Shown: positions 43,748-51,952 of the stretch, piece by piece
How positions within the stretch are numbered: position 1 is the first letter of the stretch
How the letters are laid out: each line of letters starts with the position of its first letter
Source of the DNA: G963677185 sp963677185
GTDB lineage: Bacteria > Bacillota > Syntrophomonadia > Syntrophomonadales > Syntrophomonadaceae
Assembly: GCA_963677185.1 (NCBI GenBank)
Contig: OY781889.1
Coordinates: 620,001 to 684,000 of the forward strand
Direction: 5' to 3'
Length of the DNA stretch: 64,000 bases
Made by a program: the position numbers and the translations under genes
The notes under the pieces: generated by a model
Seen by the model: only the letters and a program-made list of their open reading frames with translations
What the model was told of the DNA's origin: nothing
The model's database searches: none

Positions 43748-45724
43748 TCAAGCCTCTTCTGGATTTTCCAGAGCACCGGCCGGCAAATCAATCTCCAAGC
43801 CACTCGACTTTTTGGCTAATACTGGTGATACCGGCTCCGACTCGGAGTTTGCCTCAATTTCGACCGGCTTAATGTTGCTGCTTTTCTCGTTCGGTGGCGG
43901 CGTAGCCTCGTCACTGACTCTGCAGGCGCCGGCCATCAACTCTTCGAATTCGGCGCCTTCCACCGTTTCCACATCAATCAGCCGGGCTGCAACCTTATGC
44001 AGATATTCCATATTTTCGCGGAGAATATTTTCCGCTTTCTCGTAACTGCTTTCCATAAACTGGCTGGCTTCTTTATCGATTACATAGGCTATGGCATCGG
44101 AAAAATTCCTGCCCTGGGATATTTCTTTGCCCAGGAAAACCTCTTCGCTCTTGTGCCCAAAAGTCAAAGCGCCCAGTTCTTCGCTCATTCCATATTCCAT
44201 GATCATCTTGCGCACGATACCGCTGGCCCGCTCCAGGTCATTCTGAGCTCCAGTGCTTATATCATTAAGCACCAGGGCTTCGGATACCCGCCCGCCTAGC
44301 AGGGTGGTCACTTCATCCAGCATCCTGGACTTGGTTATATAATTGCGGTCTTCTTCAGGCAGAAGAAGGGTGTAACCTCCAGCCCGGCCGCGAGGAATTA
44401 TCGATATTTTATGCAGCTTGTCGGTATTGGGAAGGAAAAAGCTGACAATGGCGTGGCCGGCTTCGTGATAGGCCACCAGGCGCTTTTCTTTATCCGATAT
44501 GACCCTTGATTTCTTTTCCGGACCGGCAATTACCCGCTCAATAGATTCTTCCATCTCTTCCATGCGAATAAATGGCTTGTCACGGCGGGCCGCCAGAAGA
44601 GCGGCTTCATTGACCAGGTTGGCCAAATCGGCTCCTGTAAATCCGGGAGTACGTTTGGCCAGAATCTTCAGATCAACGTCTTCGTCCATAGGCTTGCCTT
44701 CAACATGCACGAGCAGAATGGCCTCGCGGCCTTTCACATCGGGCCGATCAATTAGAATATGCCGGTCAAAGCGGCCGGGGCGCAGCAGCGCCGGATCCAA
44801 AATATCGGGACGGTTGGTGGCCGCCATCAGAATAATGCCTTCATTAGTGTTAAAACCATCCATTTCCACCAGCAACTGGTTCAGGGTCTGCTCGCGTTCG
44901 TCGTGGCCGCCTCCCAGGCCGGCACCGCGATGCCTTCCGACAGCATCGATTTCATCAATAAAAACGATACAGGGCATGCTCTTCTTGGCCTGTTCGAACA
45001 GATCTCTAACCCTTGAAGCGCCTACCCCCACGAACATTTCCACAAAATCCGAACCGCTGATGGAGAAGAAAGGCACCCCGGCTTCCCCGGCCACTGCTTT
45101 TGCCATCAATGTCTTGCCGGTTCCAGGTGCGCCAAATAACAACACACCCTTGGGAATTTTGGCCCCCATTTTAACAAACTTTTGCGGATTTTTCAGAAAC
45201 TCAACCACTTCGGTGATCTCTTCTTTGGCCTCATCGGCACCAGCCACATCCTTAAATGTTACTTTGACCTCTTCGGGCCCCAGCATGCGTGCCCGGCTGC
45301 GCCCGAACTGCATCACTTTGTTGCCCCCGCCCTGGCTCTGATTCATAATGAAAAACAGAAAAGCGATCAGGATAATCACCGGGAAAAGGGTGGAAAGCAA
45401 TGAGCCCCACCATGGCGGCGGTGGTACGGGTGGAGTGGTAAACTCAACCTTTTTATCCTGCAGGTCCACAATTAGACTGCTTTCCTTGGGTGCGTTCACG
45501 GTCACATTCTGACCATCCTTGGTTATGGCTTCAATGTTGTAAACATTGTCATCGACCTCAACTGTGGCGCTCTGGATTTCCTCGTTCATCACCAGCGCAT
45601 GGAATTCTGAGTATCCCAGTTCAGTCACCGTAGGCTGATCACGATCGGAAGTTAATTTGATGGCAAACAGCGCCAGCAACACAATTAGCACGTATATGCT
45701 AATATTTTTAAACAGACGATTCAA
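43748..45724 (-). CDS. ftsH: ATP-dependent zinc metalloprotease FtsH
   Basis: About 658 residues from TTG 45724, chosen for GGAGG 6-8 bases upstream and because the protein then begins NRLFKNISIYVLIVLLALF, the first helix; the frame is open to 45862. A second helix (LFPVIILIAFLFFIM), AAA module with LLFGAPGTGKTLMAKAVAGEAG, CIVFIDEIDAVG and RPGRFDRHI, and protease HEAGH zinc site follow. It degrades membrane and short-lived proteins. The C-terminal tail of ~60 residues is acidic and low in conservation. Confidence 0.97.
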   Translation of the reverse strand: MNRLFKNISIYVLIVLLALFAIKLTSDRDQPTVTELGYSEFHALVMNEEIQSATVEVDDNVYNIEAITKDGQNVTVNAPKESSLIVDLQDKKVEFTTPPVPPPPWWGSLLSTLFPVIILIAFLFFIMNQSQGGGNKVMQFGRSRARMLGPEEVKVTFKDVAGADEAKEEITEVVEFLKNPQKFVKMGAKIPKGVLLFGAPGTGKTLMAKAVAGEAGVPFFSISGSDFVEMFVGVGASRVRDLFEQAKKSMPCIVFIDEIDAVGRHRGAGLGGGHDEREQTLNQLLVEMDGFNTNEGIILMAATNRPDILDPALLRPGRFDRHILIDRPDVKGREAILLVHVEGKPMDEDVDLKILAKRTPGFTGADLANLVNEAALLAARRDKPFIRMEEMEESIERVIAGPEKKSRVISDKEKRLVAYHEAGHAIVSFFLPNTDKLHKISIIPRGRAGGYTLLLPEEDRNYITKSRMLDEVTTLLGGRVSEALVLNDISTGAQNDLERASGIVRKMIMEYGMSEELGALTFGHKSEEVFLGKEISQGRNFSDAIAYVIDKEASQFMESSYEKAENILRENMEYLHKVAARLIDVETVEGAEFEELMAGACRVSDEATPPPNEKSSNIKPVEIEANSESEPVSPVLAKKSSGLEIDLPAGALENPEEA

Positions 45725-45873
45725 GCTTTGTCCTCCTATTTCGGATTCATCTATTAAACAAAATCGGTAAGGCAGGTGCCTGTAGATAATACTATCGGAT
45801 ATTACCTGCCAGCTCAAGTCCTGACAGCGTGAAACTCCAGCAAAAATGATCACACCGTCCATGATATAATCGG

Positions 45874-47277
45874 CTAATCTTCACTGCCGTGAATCCATTC
45901 GCGGCGGATCAGCAACAGGTGCCGAGTACAAGGGCCAGGAGCGGCGGCGGCGTCAGCACGATAGCCCACAATTGCCCATATCCTGCCTTGAATTGAGCTT
46001 AAAATTACTGCTCGATCGCGTTCTCGAACCGGTATCTTGCAGTCTATAAAATAATCCTTCACCTTTTTGCTTCCCTTCATGCCGTCAGGAGTGAACCGGT
46101 CTCCGGGTTGACGGGAGCGAAGCACCAGACTGGATTCCATTCGTTCCCAGTCCAGCAAAAAGTCTCCGGCCACCGGATTATATGTTTCCCGGTCCACAAC
46201 TTCAAAGCTATATCGGAAGCCCGTTGAACTCGCCATCACTTCACCCGGCACCTGTACGGGATGGTTAAATGCCGGTGATGCATCGCTAATCCGGCCTATG
46301 CGCAGCTGACCATATTCCATGACTGCCCGGAAGCCTTTTTTCAAGTCTATACCTGAACTTGAGCCTGTTTTCCCCAGAAGCCTTCCCAGGTCTTGAACAT
46401 CGCTCATGCTCCACTTTTCCCGCCCTCCGATTCTTTCCAGGGCTTGCAGCAGCAAACGGCGCTTCATGGCAAGAGGCAAGGCGTTAAGACCTGCAGCATC
46501 AAGCACCAGTCCAGATTTTTTCTCCTCCACCAGCAGTTCCTGCAGTTGGGTCTGCGCCAGGCGGTCCATAAAGGCGTTTTCCTCGCGCATAATTGAGGCC
46601 AGCTGGTTCAGTGCAGCAATAATGGAGGGATTGTAATGCTCCTCAAGCTGGGGGATCAGGTGATGGCGTATCCGGTTGCGGGTAAATAGCTGATCTTCGT
46701 TGGACAGATCGCGGCAATAGGGAATATTCTGCCCGGTCAAGTATTCTAAAATTTCACTCCGGTCCAGACACAATATCGGCCTGATTATCCCCTCATTGGC
46801 CGGCATTATGCCTCTCAAGCCCCGCATTCCCGAGCCCCGCAGTAAATGGTGCAACACAGTCTCGGCCACATCGCCTTGCTGATGTCCGGTTGCGATACTG
46901 TTGAATGTTTGTGCCCGGGCCAGTTCCCGGAAAAATTCGTACCTGGCTATACGCCCTGCTTCCTCCAGCGACCAGTGGCCGTTCTGCGCCAGCTCCCTGA
47001 CATCTTGCTTCCTGACGAAACAGGGCAAACCCAGTGCTGAAGCCTGTTCTGATACGAATGCTTCTTCGCCGCCGGCTTCAGTGCGCAGGCCATGATTCAG
47101 GTGAGCAATGCTTAACTTAATATCCATTTTCCTGCTCACTGCCAGCATAAGGTGCAAAAGCGCCATGGAATCTGGCCCGCCGGAGACCGCCAGCAAAATA
47201 TGCTGCCCGGACTCGGCCAGGCCTTCCTGTCGTATATAGTTTAATACTCTCTGCTCGATATGATATGCCTTGATAAT
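45874..47277 (-). CDS. tilS: tRNA(Ile)-lysidine synthase, non-canonical start
   Basis: TilS converts the wobble cytidine of tRNA-Ile (CAU) to lysidine. The PP-loop SGGPDSMALLHLM is present, with later HHLLRGSGMRGLRGI and the C-terminal substrate-binding domains. The first ordinary start codon (TTG 47196) would cut the protein just before this loop, whereas the frame upstream encodes the expected N-terminal helix (HIEQRVLNYIRQEGLAESGQHILLAV) back to a GGGAGG site. The only start there is ATT 47277 or ATC 47274, so a rare start like that of infC is likely. A stop lies just upstream. Confidence 0.9.
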   Translation of the reverse strand: MIKAYHIEQRVLNYIRQEGLAESGQHILLAVSGGPDSMALLHLMLAVSRKMDIKLSIAHLNHGLRTEAGGEEAFVSEQASALGLPCFVRKQDVRELAQNGHWSLEEAGRIARYEFFRELARAQTFNSIATGHQQGDVAETVLHHLLRGSGMRGLRGIMPANEGIIRPILCLDRSEILEYLTGQNIPYCRDLSNEDQLFTRNRIRHHLIPQLEEHYNPSIIAALNQLASIMREENAFMDRLAQTQLQELLVEEKKSGLVLDAAGLNALPLAMKRRLLLQALERIGGREKWSMSDVQDLGRLLGKTGSSSGIDLKKGFRAVMEYGQLRIGRISDASPAFNHPVQVPGEVMASSTGFRYSFEVVDRETYNPVAGDFLLDWERMESSLVLRSRQPGDRFTPDGMKGSKKVKDYFIDCKIPVRERDRAVILSSIQGRIWAIVGYRADAAAAPGPCTRHLLLIRREWIHGSED

Positions 47278-47294
47278 GAAGCCTCCCGGGTCTG

Positions 47295-48167
47295 TTATCT
47301 ATCCATGCTCCAGATGATGCCTTCTAAAATATCGGTTTCCGATACTTGCAGAATGTCTCGGCCCAGTAAATCCATGGCTTCCCTGATAATAAGAGCGCCT
47401 TTAACAATAATATCGGCTCTCTCGGGCTGCAAGCCGGGAATCAACCGCCTTTCAGCCAGAGGAGTGCTGTACAGAAGCTCATATATCATGTTTACTTGCT
47501 CCCTGCTTAGCTCCTGGCCATGAACTTTGCCGCGATCATATACTGCCAGTCCCAGGTGAACCGCCGCCAGGCTGGTGGCAGTTCCACCGACGAACACCAG
47601 GGGATGTCCGGCTAACTGCTCTTTGAAGGCCTCAACCGGTTGAAGGACTCTGCGAATCTCGGTTTTCGACCATTCAGCTTCTGTCGCCCGCACTGCTCCC
47701 AGGGGCAGTGACATGTTGATGGAATGCTGTTCATCAAGACAGTTAAATTCGATGCTTCCCCCGCCGAGATCGGCTACTAACGGGCTGTACTGCAAATGCA
47801 AGCCATTCATGACACCCTGATAGCTGAGCCGGGCTTCTTCGGCTCCACATATGACTTCAACATCAACACCAGTATTTTCTTTAATCAGATTCAAAAATTC
47901 CGCCTGGTTGGCGGCTTCGCGAACCGCGCTGGTGGCAACGGCGCGATAGACCGCCACCTGTTCTTCATCCATCATTTGCTTGAACAAACGCAAACAGTCC
48001 ATGCTTCGTTCAATGGCTGGCTGGCCAATAACCCCGGTGCTGCCGAGGTTCTCACCCAGCCGGGTGGTAATCAGCTCCTTGCGGCGATAGGTTAAAACAC
48101 TACCGCTGTGTTCACCGATTAATATACGAAAGGAATTTGTCCCCAGGTCTATTGCGGCTGCAATCAT
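47295..48167 (-). CDS. Ppx/GppA exopolyphosphatase family protein
   Basis: About 290 residues from ATG 48167 (GGAGG 8 bases upstream; the frame opens at 48197). The ASKHA fold shows AAAIDLGTNSFRILIGE, ATSAVREAANQAEFL, VADLGGGSIEF and FVGGTATSLAAV. It hydrolyses polyphosphate and/or pppGpp; the short length fits the two-domain Ppx/GppA form without the C-terminal HD part. It lies about 20 bp upstream of tilS. Confidence 0.93.
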   Translation of the reverse strand: MIAAAIDLGTNSFRILIGEHSGSVLTYRRKELITTRLGENLGSTGVIGQPAIERSMDCLRLFKQMMDEEQVAVYRAVATSAVREAANQAEFLNLIKENTGVDVEVICGAEEARLSYQGVMNGLHLQYSPLVADLGGGSIEFNCLDEQHSINMSLPLGAVRATEAEWSKTEIRRVLQPVEAFKEQLAGHPLVFVGGTATSLAAVHLGLAVYDRGKVHGQELSREQVNMIYELLYSTPLAERRLIPGLQPERADIIVKGALIIREAMDLLGRDILQVSETDILEGIIWSMDR

Positions 48168-48211
48168 GTTCCCGGCCTCCTTTACCATTTGCTTCATAAT
48201 AATCTATAAAT

Positions 48212-48245
48212 AAACAAACACCCCATATACGGGGTGTTTAGTTTG
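48212..48245 (-). terminator. Rho-independent terminator after the S1-domain gene
   Basis: A perfect 9-bp stem (AAACACCCC/GGGGTGTTT on plus, 48216-48239) is followed on the minus strand by a T-rich run (TGTTTATTTAT). It separates the S1 gene from ppx. Confidence 0.85.
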
Positions 48246-48262
48246 TCCATCACAACTAAATC

Positions 48263-48705
48263 TTAATATCTGGAGCGCTTGCGTGTATCAAAGCGATTCT
48301 TCTGCTTCAGCACCTGCATTTTTTCCTCGCTCTCTTTCATAAAACGGGCGATCTTGTCATCCAGACTGGGTGCTTCAGGCGGATCCTGGCGGTAATGATG
48401 ATACGTACGCCGCGGCGGGGGCGCTTCCGGTGCGGGTTTCTCAACAGGAGGGGGGGCAACCTGGACGGCTTTAATGGACAGAGCCAATTTCCGGTCAGAC
48501 ACGTTCAACACCTTGACCTTGACTGTGTCGCCTTCCTGCAAGTAGTCTTTGACGTCTCTTACATAGGTATTAGCTATTTCTGAAATATGTACAAGCCCAA
48601 CTTTGCCACCGGGCAATTCAATAAAAGCTCCAAAATTGGTGACGCCTTGTACTCTGCCTTCCAGAACTTCGCCAGGTTCGATAAGTTTTTGTTCAACTGG
48701 CATAG
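48263..48705 (-). CDS. yabR: S1-domain RNA-binding protein (YabR/GSP13-like)
   Basis: About 147 residues from ATG 48705 (GGGGGA upstream; the frame opens at 48763). One S1 domain covers the N-terminal ~70 residues (PGEVLEGRVQGVTNFGAFIELPGGKVGLVHISEIANTYVRDVKDYL). A Pro-rich linker and a basic tail (NRFDTRKRSRY) follow. The position next to divIC matches yabR of Bacillus. The gene body is untouched by the insertion sequence, which lies upstream in the opposite orientation and may separate it from its original operon promoter. Confidence 0.88.
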
Positions 48706-48749
48706 ATATGATAGTCCCCCTCGAGGTGATGTGAAAATTGTCTTTTTTC

Positions 48750-48936
48750 ATTCTAGTACGCATGGCCTATGCCGTCAAGCTAAAACTGGGGATTATCAGG
48801 GAGATTCAACCTCAACCAGGACCTTTTCTCCCTCTTTTATCATTCCCAGCTGTTCGCGAGCGATGCGTTCAGTGGCTTCAGGTGTGTTCATCGCGGCTTT
48901 TTCCTGTTCCAGCTCCTGCTGTTTTTGCTGCAATTC
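48750..48936. repeat. Left 187-bp direct repeat flanking the insertion sequence
   Basis: Identical over all 187 bp to 50883-51069. It contains the last 141 bp of the divIC coding sequence (48796-48936, minus strand) and its downstream gap, so it is a partial, 5'-less divIC copy. The identity indicates a recent insertion. Confidence 0.95.
48796..48936 (-). pseudogene. divIC 3' fragment in the left duplication
   Basis: The last 46 codons of divIC, identical to the intact gene at 50929-51216, but cut at the insertion-sequence border; the frame runs on into the element to 48981. It has no promoter or RBS of its own and is not functional. Confidence 0.9.
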
Positions 48937-48973
48937 GGGTCTTTGACAGTTGAATAGAAGAAAAAGCCTTGAA

Positions 48974-48998
48974 AAGCCCAACAGGGGCTTATTTTTTT
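48974..48998 (+). terminator. Hairpin at the insertion-sequence left end
   Basis: AAGCCC/GGGGCTT with loop AACA, followed by ATTTTTTTG, upstream of the transposase promoter; likely shields the transposase from read-through. Confidence 0.7.
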
Positions 48999-49019
48999 GT
49001 CAATTTTACCATTTTGCTA

Positions 49020-49048
49020 TTGAGTACAGTTGAGTACAGTGGTATAAT
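49020..49048 (+). promoter_or_regulatory. Transposase promoter
   Basis: TTGAGT (49020-49025), a 17-bp spacer and TATAAT (49043-49048), 22 bp before the transposase start; the -35 region holds the direct repeat TTGAGTACAG twice. Confidence 0.75.
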
Positions 49049-49070
49049 ATAAGGGATTGGAGGTGTTTTG

Positions 49071-50783
49071 ATGCGGTTGAAGGTTACTAAATCTAAAAAT
49101 GCTGCTTCGCTTTATGTAATAAGGTCCACCTATGTGAATGGCGTTCATTCCTCCAAGATCGTGGAAAAGCTTGGCACATATGATGGACTCCTGGAAAAAT
49201 TGGGCGGGCAAGATCCTTATGAATGGGCTAAAGAGTACATCGCGGAGCTTAACCGGCAGGAAAAAGAGAATAAGCGTGAAGTCCTGGTCAAGTATTCCCC
49301 GGTCAAGATTATCGACAAAGGCCAGCAGCAATCATTCAATGGCGGCTACCTGTTCCTGCAGAAGATCTATCACGAGCTAAAGCTTGATAAAATGTGCCAA
49401 ACCATCGCTAAAAAGTACAAGTTCTCTTTCGACCTGGACTCTATCCTATCCAGGCTTGTTTATGCCAGGGTTATCTACCCTTCCTCCAAGCTTTCTACAT
49501 ACCAAGATTCCTTCAAGTTCATGGAGCAGCCTTCGTTTGACCTCCACCAAATCTACCGTGCACTGGAGATAATAGCCAAGGAGGCTGATTTTATCCAGTC
49601 TTCCCTTTACACCAACAGCCTGGCTGTTTCAAAGCGGAATACGAAGGTGCTGTATTACGATTGCACCAACTATTTCTTTGAAATAGAGCAGGAGTCAGGC
49701 ATCAAGCAATACGGCTATTCCAAGGAGCATCGCCCCAACCCCATCGTCCAGATGGGACTTTTCATGGATGGGGATGGGATACCCCTGGCCATATATATTG
49801 GCAAAGGCAATACTAATGAGCAGCTGACTCTAAAGCCGCTGGAGGAAAAAATTCTGTCCGATTTTAATTGCTCCAAGTTTATCGTCTGTACCGATGCCGG
49901 GCTCGCCTCCAATAGCAATCGTCAGTTCAATAACCAGGGCGACCGTGCTTTCATAACTACGCAGTCAGTCAAGAAGCTGAAGAAGCACCTGAAGGAATGG
50001 GCCTTAAGCCCTGAAGGCTGGCTCCTGCCTGGCGACAGCTCAAAATACAGTCTGGATATGCTTGATGAGGAAAAGGACTGGGAAAAGACTTTTTACAAGG
50101 AGCGCTGGATTGTGGAAGACGGGCTGGAACAGAAGCTTATCGTGTCTTTTTCGCTCAAGTACCAAAACTACCAGCGCAAGGTCAGGAACGCCCAAATTGA
50201 GAGAGCCTGCAAAGTCCTTGACACGAATTTGGGCAAGCTGAATAAGGTGAACCCAAACGACTATAGGCGGTTTATTAAGAAGACTAGTGTCACCCCGGAA
50301 GGAGAGCTTGCCAGCAAAACGTTATATGAAATTGACAATGCTGTCATTGGTAAAGAGGAGGCTTTTGACGGGTTCTACGCGGTCTGCACCAACCTTGATG
50401 GCGACACATCAACCGTTCTGGCGGTAAACAAGAGGCGCTGGCGGATTGAGGAGTGCTTCCGGATCATGAAAACCGAGTTCAAAGCCAGGCCAGTGTACCT
50501 TAGCCGCGATGACCGGATAACAGCGCATTTCATGACCTGTTTTATCGCACTGGTGGTCTACAGGCTCCTGGAAAAGCGGCTGGAGGAACAATACACGTGC
50601 AGCGAGATTGTTCAGGGTCTGCGGGACATGAATTTTCACGAGATTAAGGGGGAAGGCTTCGTTCCGACCTACACGAGAACCGATTTTACCGACAGCCTTC
50701 ATGATGCTTTTGGGTTCCGCACTGACTACCAGATACTGACCACACGGCAGATGAAAAATATTTTTAAGGTCACTAAGTCTTAA
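49071..50783 (+). CDS. IS1634/IS4-superfamily DDE transposase
   Basis: A 570-residue transposase from ATG 49071 (GGAGG 7 bases upstream; a TTG one codon earlier is possible). The N-terminal part (YVIRSTYVNGVHSSKIVEKLGTYDGLLEKLGG) is typical of IS1634. Catalytic residues of the DDE fold are seen in YYDCTNYFFE, CTDAGLASNSN and RRWRIEECFRIMKTEFKARP, the last being the Y-R-E-K region of the IS4 superfamily. The frame is complete, so the element may be active. A terminator-like hairpin with a T run lies at about 50818-50859. Confidence 0.95.
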   Translation: MRLKVTKSKNAASLYVIRSTYVNGVHSSKIVEKLGTYDGLLEKLGGQDPYEWAKEYIAELNRQEKENKREVLVKYSPVKIIDKGQQQSFNGGYLFLQKIYHELKLDKMCQTIAKKYKFSFDLDSILSRLVYARVIYPSSKLSTYQDSFKFMEQPSFDLHQIYRALEIIAKEADFIQSSLYTNSLAVSKRNTKVLYYDCTNYFFEIEQESGIKQYGYSKEHRPNPIVQMGLFMDGDGIPLAIYIGKGNTNEQLTLKPLEEKILSDFNCSKFIVCTDAGLASNSNRQFNNQGDRAFITTQSVKKLKKHLKEWALSPEGWLLPGDSSKYSLDMLDEEKDWEKTFYKERWIVEDGLEQKLIVSFSLKYQNYQRKVRNAQIERACKVLDTNLGKLNKVNPNDYRRFIKKTSVTPEGELASKTLYEIDNAVIGKEEAFDGFYAVCTNLDGDTSTVLAVNKRRWRIEECFRIMKTEFKARPVYLSRDDRITAHFMTCFIALVVYRLLEKRLEEQYTCSEIVQGLRDMNFHEIKGEGFVPTYTRTDFTDSLHDAFGFRTDYQILTTRQMKNIFKVTKS

Positions 50784-50817
50784 GAGAAGATTACTCACTT
50801 TTTATTAACATAAGGAA

Positions 50818-50859
50818 ACCCCGTAATCCCCTGTATTAGGAGCTTGCGGGGCTTTTTGC
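50818..50859 (+). terminator. Terminator of the transposase gene
   Basis: CCCCGTAA (from 50819) and TTGCGGGG (ending near 50852) form an 8-bp stem with one G-T pair, followed by CTTTTT. Confidence 0.75.
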
Positions 50860-50882
50860 CTTCTGCAAGTGTCAAAGACAGG

Positions 50883-51069
50883 ATTCTAGTACGCATGGCC
50901 TATGCCGTCAAGCTAAAACTGGGGATTATCAGGGAGATTCAACCTCAACCAGGACCTTTTCTCCCTCTTTTATCATTCCCAGCTGTTCGCGAGCGATGCG
51001 TTCAGTGGCTTCAGGTGTGTTCATCGCGGCTTTTTCCTGTTCCAGCTCCTGCTGTTTTTGCTGCAATTC
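50883..51069. repeat. Right 187-bp direct repeat, inside intact divIC region
   Basis: Exact copy of 48750-48936. On this side it is joined to the 5' part of divIC, so the coding sequence is complete. Confidence 0.95.
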
Positions 51070-51216
51070 ACTAATCTGGGTCTGCAACTCCTGCTTGCGA
51101 ACATGAAGACTGAACAGCTCACGGCAACGCGGCACCAGGGTGCTCAAAACGAGAATAAATACCGCTACAATGATTAGAGTCTTGATGGGTTGTTTTAAAC
51201 GTTCCGGTATCTGCAA
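50929..51216 (-). CDS. divIC: FtsB/DivIC septum formation initiator protein
   Basis: About 95 residues from TTG 51216, chosen for GGAGGT 6 bases upstream; the frame opens at 51252. A short N-terminus, one helix (TLIIVAVFILVLSTLV), a coiled coil (RKQELQTQISELQQKQQELEQEKAAM) and the conserved TPEATERIAREQLGMIKEGEKVLVEV match DivIC/FtsB, a cell-division protein working with FtsL and FtsQ/DivIB. The gene is intact although an insertion sequence landed in it, because the long target duplication regenerated its 3' end. Confidence 0.92.
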   Translation of the reverse strand: MQIPERLKQPIKTLIIVAVFILVLSTLVPRCRELFSLHVRKQELQTQISELQQKQQELEQEKAAMNTPEATERIAREQLGMIKEGEKVLVEVESP

Positions 51217-51658
51217 TATCCCACCTCCGCAGGCCAAACATCCCCCTGGCATTTTTCCGAAGAAACCGCTACTTAATCATTATGCGGGGCCTCGGAGCCA
51301 AATTTGTTATCCACAGTTTATCCACAATTTGTGGAAAAGCTATTCTGAAGGGAGTTTTCTAAATGCTATCGTTCATAAGAACCTGTTTTTAGACTTAAAG
51401 CTCTTATGTGACGGTATGGTTCCGCAATTCTTCGACATTTACAGGAAGGATCCCTTGAAACTCTTCTTCTCTCCTGCCTTATATTCAACAGCATAGCCAA
51501 TATCCCCGTTAAAATCAATAATAATTCATCTTTTACCTCGATAAAATCAGGCATATGAACACCGCCACCTGGCCAAACGGCCTAAAACCAATTAATTTGG
51601 AAAATACGAGCGGCAAATCCCGGGCATTTCATGCGCCTGCCCGGAAGGGAAAGATAAC
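51217..51658. other. Gap where yabP/yabQ would be expected
   Basis: In Bacillus and many Clostridia the sporulation genes yabP and yabQ lie between rqcP and divIC. Here there is no intact gene. A 62-codon frame (51366-51554, minus) has a weak RBS (AGGTGG) and reads sensibly only when frames are switched, so it may be a decayed small gene. DnaA-box-like sites lie at 51307-51338. Confidence 0.5.
51307..51338. promoter_or_regulatory. Cluster of three DnaA-box-like sites
   Basis: TTATCCACA occurs exactly at 51307-51315 and 51318-51326, and its complement with one mismatch (TGTGGAAAA) at 51330-51338. The tight, two-orientation cluster lies 91 bp upstream of divIC. Confidence 0.6.
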
Positions 51659-51690
51659 AAGGCCCTCAATTTGGGCAGAGGGCCTTGAGC
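51659..51690 (-). terminator. Terminator after rqcP
   Basis: AAGGCCCTC/GAGGGCCTT (51659-51667 and 51678-51686) makes a perfect 9-bp stem; on the minus strand it is followed by GTTATCTTT. It ends the unit above divIC. Confidence 0.8.
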
Positions 51691-51709
51691 TATTTTCGGT
51701 CTTAATATG

Positions 51710-51952
51710 CTATTCGATAACTTGGTATAGCTTTTGGGCGTCGGCAGCCTTGATATTCTCGGCTACTTCCAATACTTCGTAGCGATATTGCCGTTCTCCA
51801 ATTTTCACTGTGATTATGTCACCCTTTTTTATATCTGACGAAGGTTTGGCCACTTTGCCGTTGACCAGCACCTTCTCCCCCTCGGCAAAATCCTTGGCGA
51901 TGCTGCGTCTCTTGATTATTCGGGATACTTTAAGAAACTTGTCCAGCCTCAT
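51710..51952 (-). CDS. rqcP: S4-domain ribosome quality-control protein RqcP (YabO)
   Basis: An 80-residue S4 RNA-binding protein: MRLDKFLKVSRIIKRRSIAKDFAEGEKVLVNGK with VAKPSSDIKKGDIITVKIG. RqcP binds the stalled 50S subunit with RqcH and tRNA-Ala during C-terminal poly-alanine tailing. The start overlaps the hup stop by one base. Confidence 0.95.
   Translation of the reverse strand: MRLDKFLKVSRIIKRRSIAKDFAEGEKVLVNGKVAKPSSDIKKGDIITVKIGERQYRYEVLEVAENIKAADAQKLYQVIE

Larger units (their letters stand above)
48937..50882 (+). mobile_element. IS1634-type insertion sequence, 1,946 bp
   Basis: Between the two 187-bp repeats lies an element with imperfect terminal inverted repeats: GTCTTTGACA at 48939-48948 and TGTCAAAGAC at 50870-50879, with similarity continuing for about 30 bp (AAAAAGCC in both). 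A terminator-like hairpin (48974-48998) near the left end would block transcripts entering from outside. One transposase gene fills the rest. IS1634-family elements are known for long, variable target duplications, which agrees with the 187-bp repeats. Confidence 0.9.

Noticed and set aside
50883..51069. Assembly duplication as the cause of the 187-bp repeats
   Set aside because: The repeats exactly bracket a transposase-bearing element with inverted ends, as expected for an IS1634-type insertion; an assembly artefact would not place them so.
51301..51340. Replication origin
   Set aside because: Only three DnaA-like boxes, no dnaA or dnaN nearby and no clear A/T-rich unwinding region.
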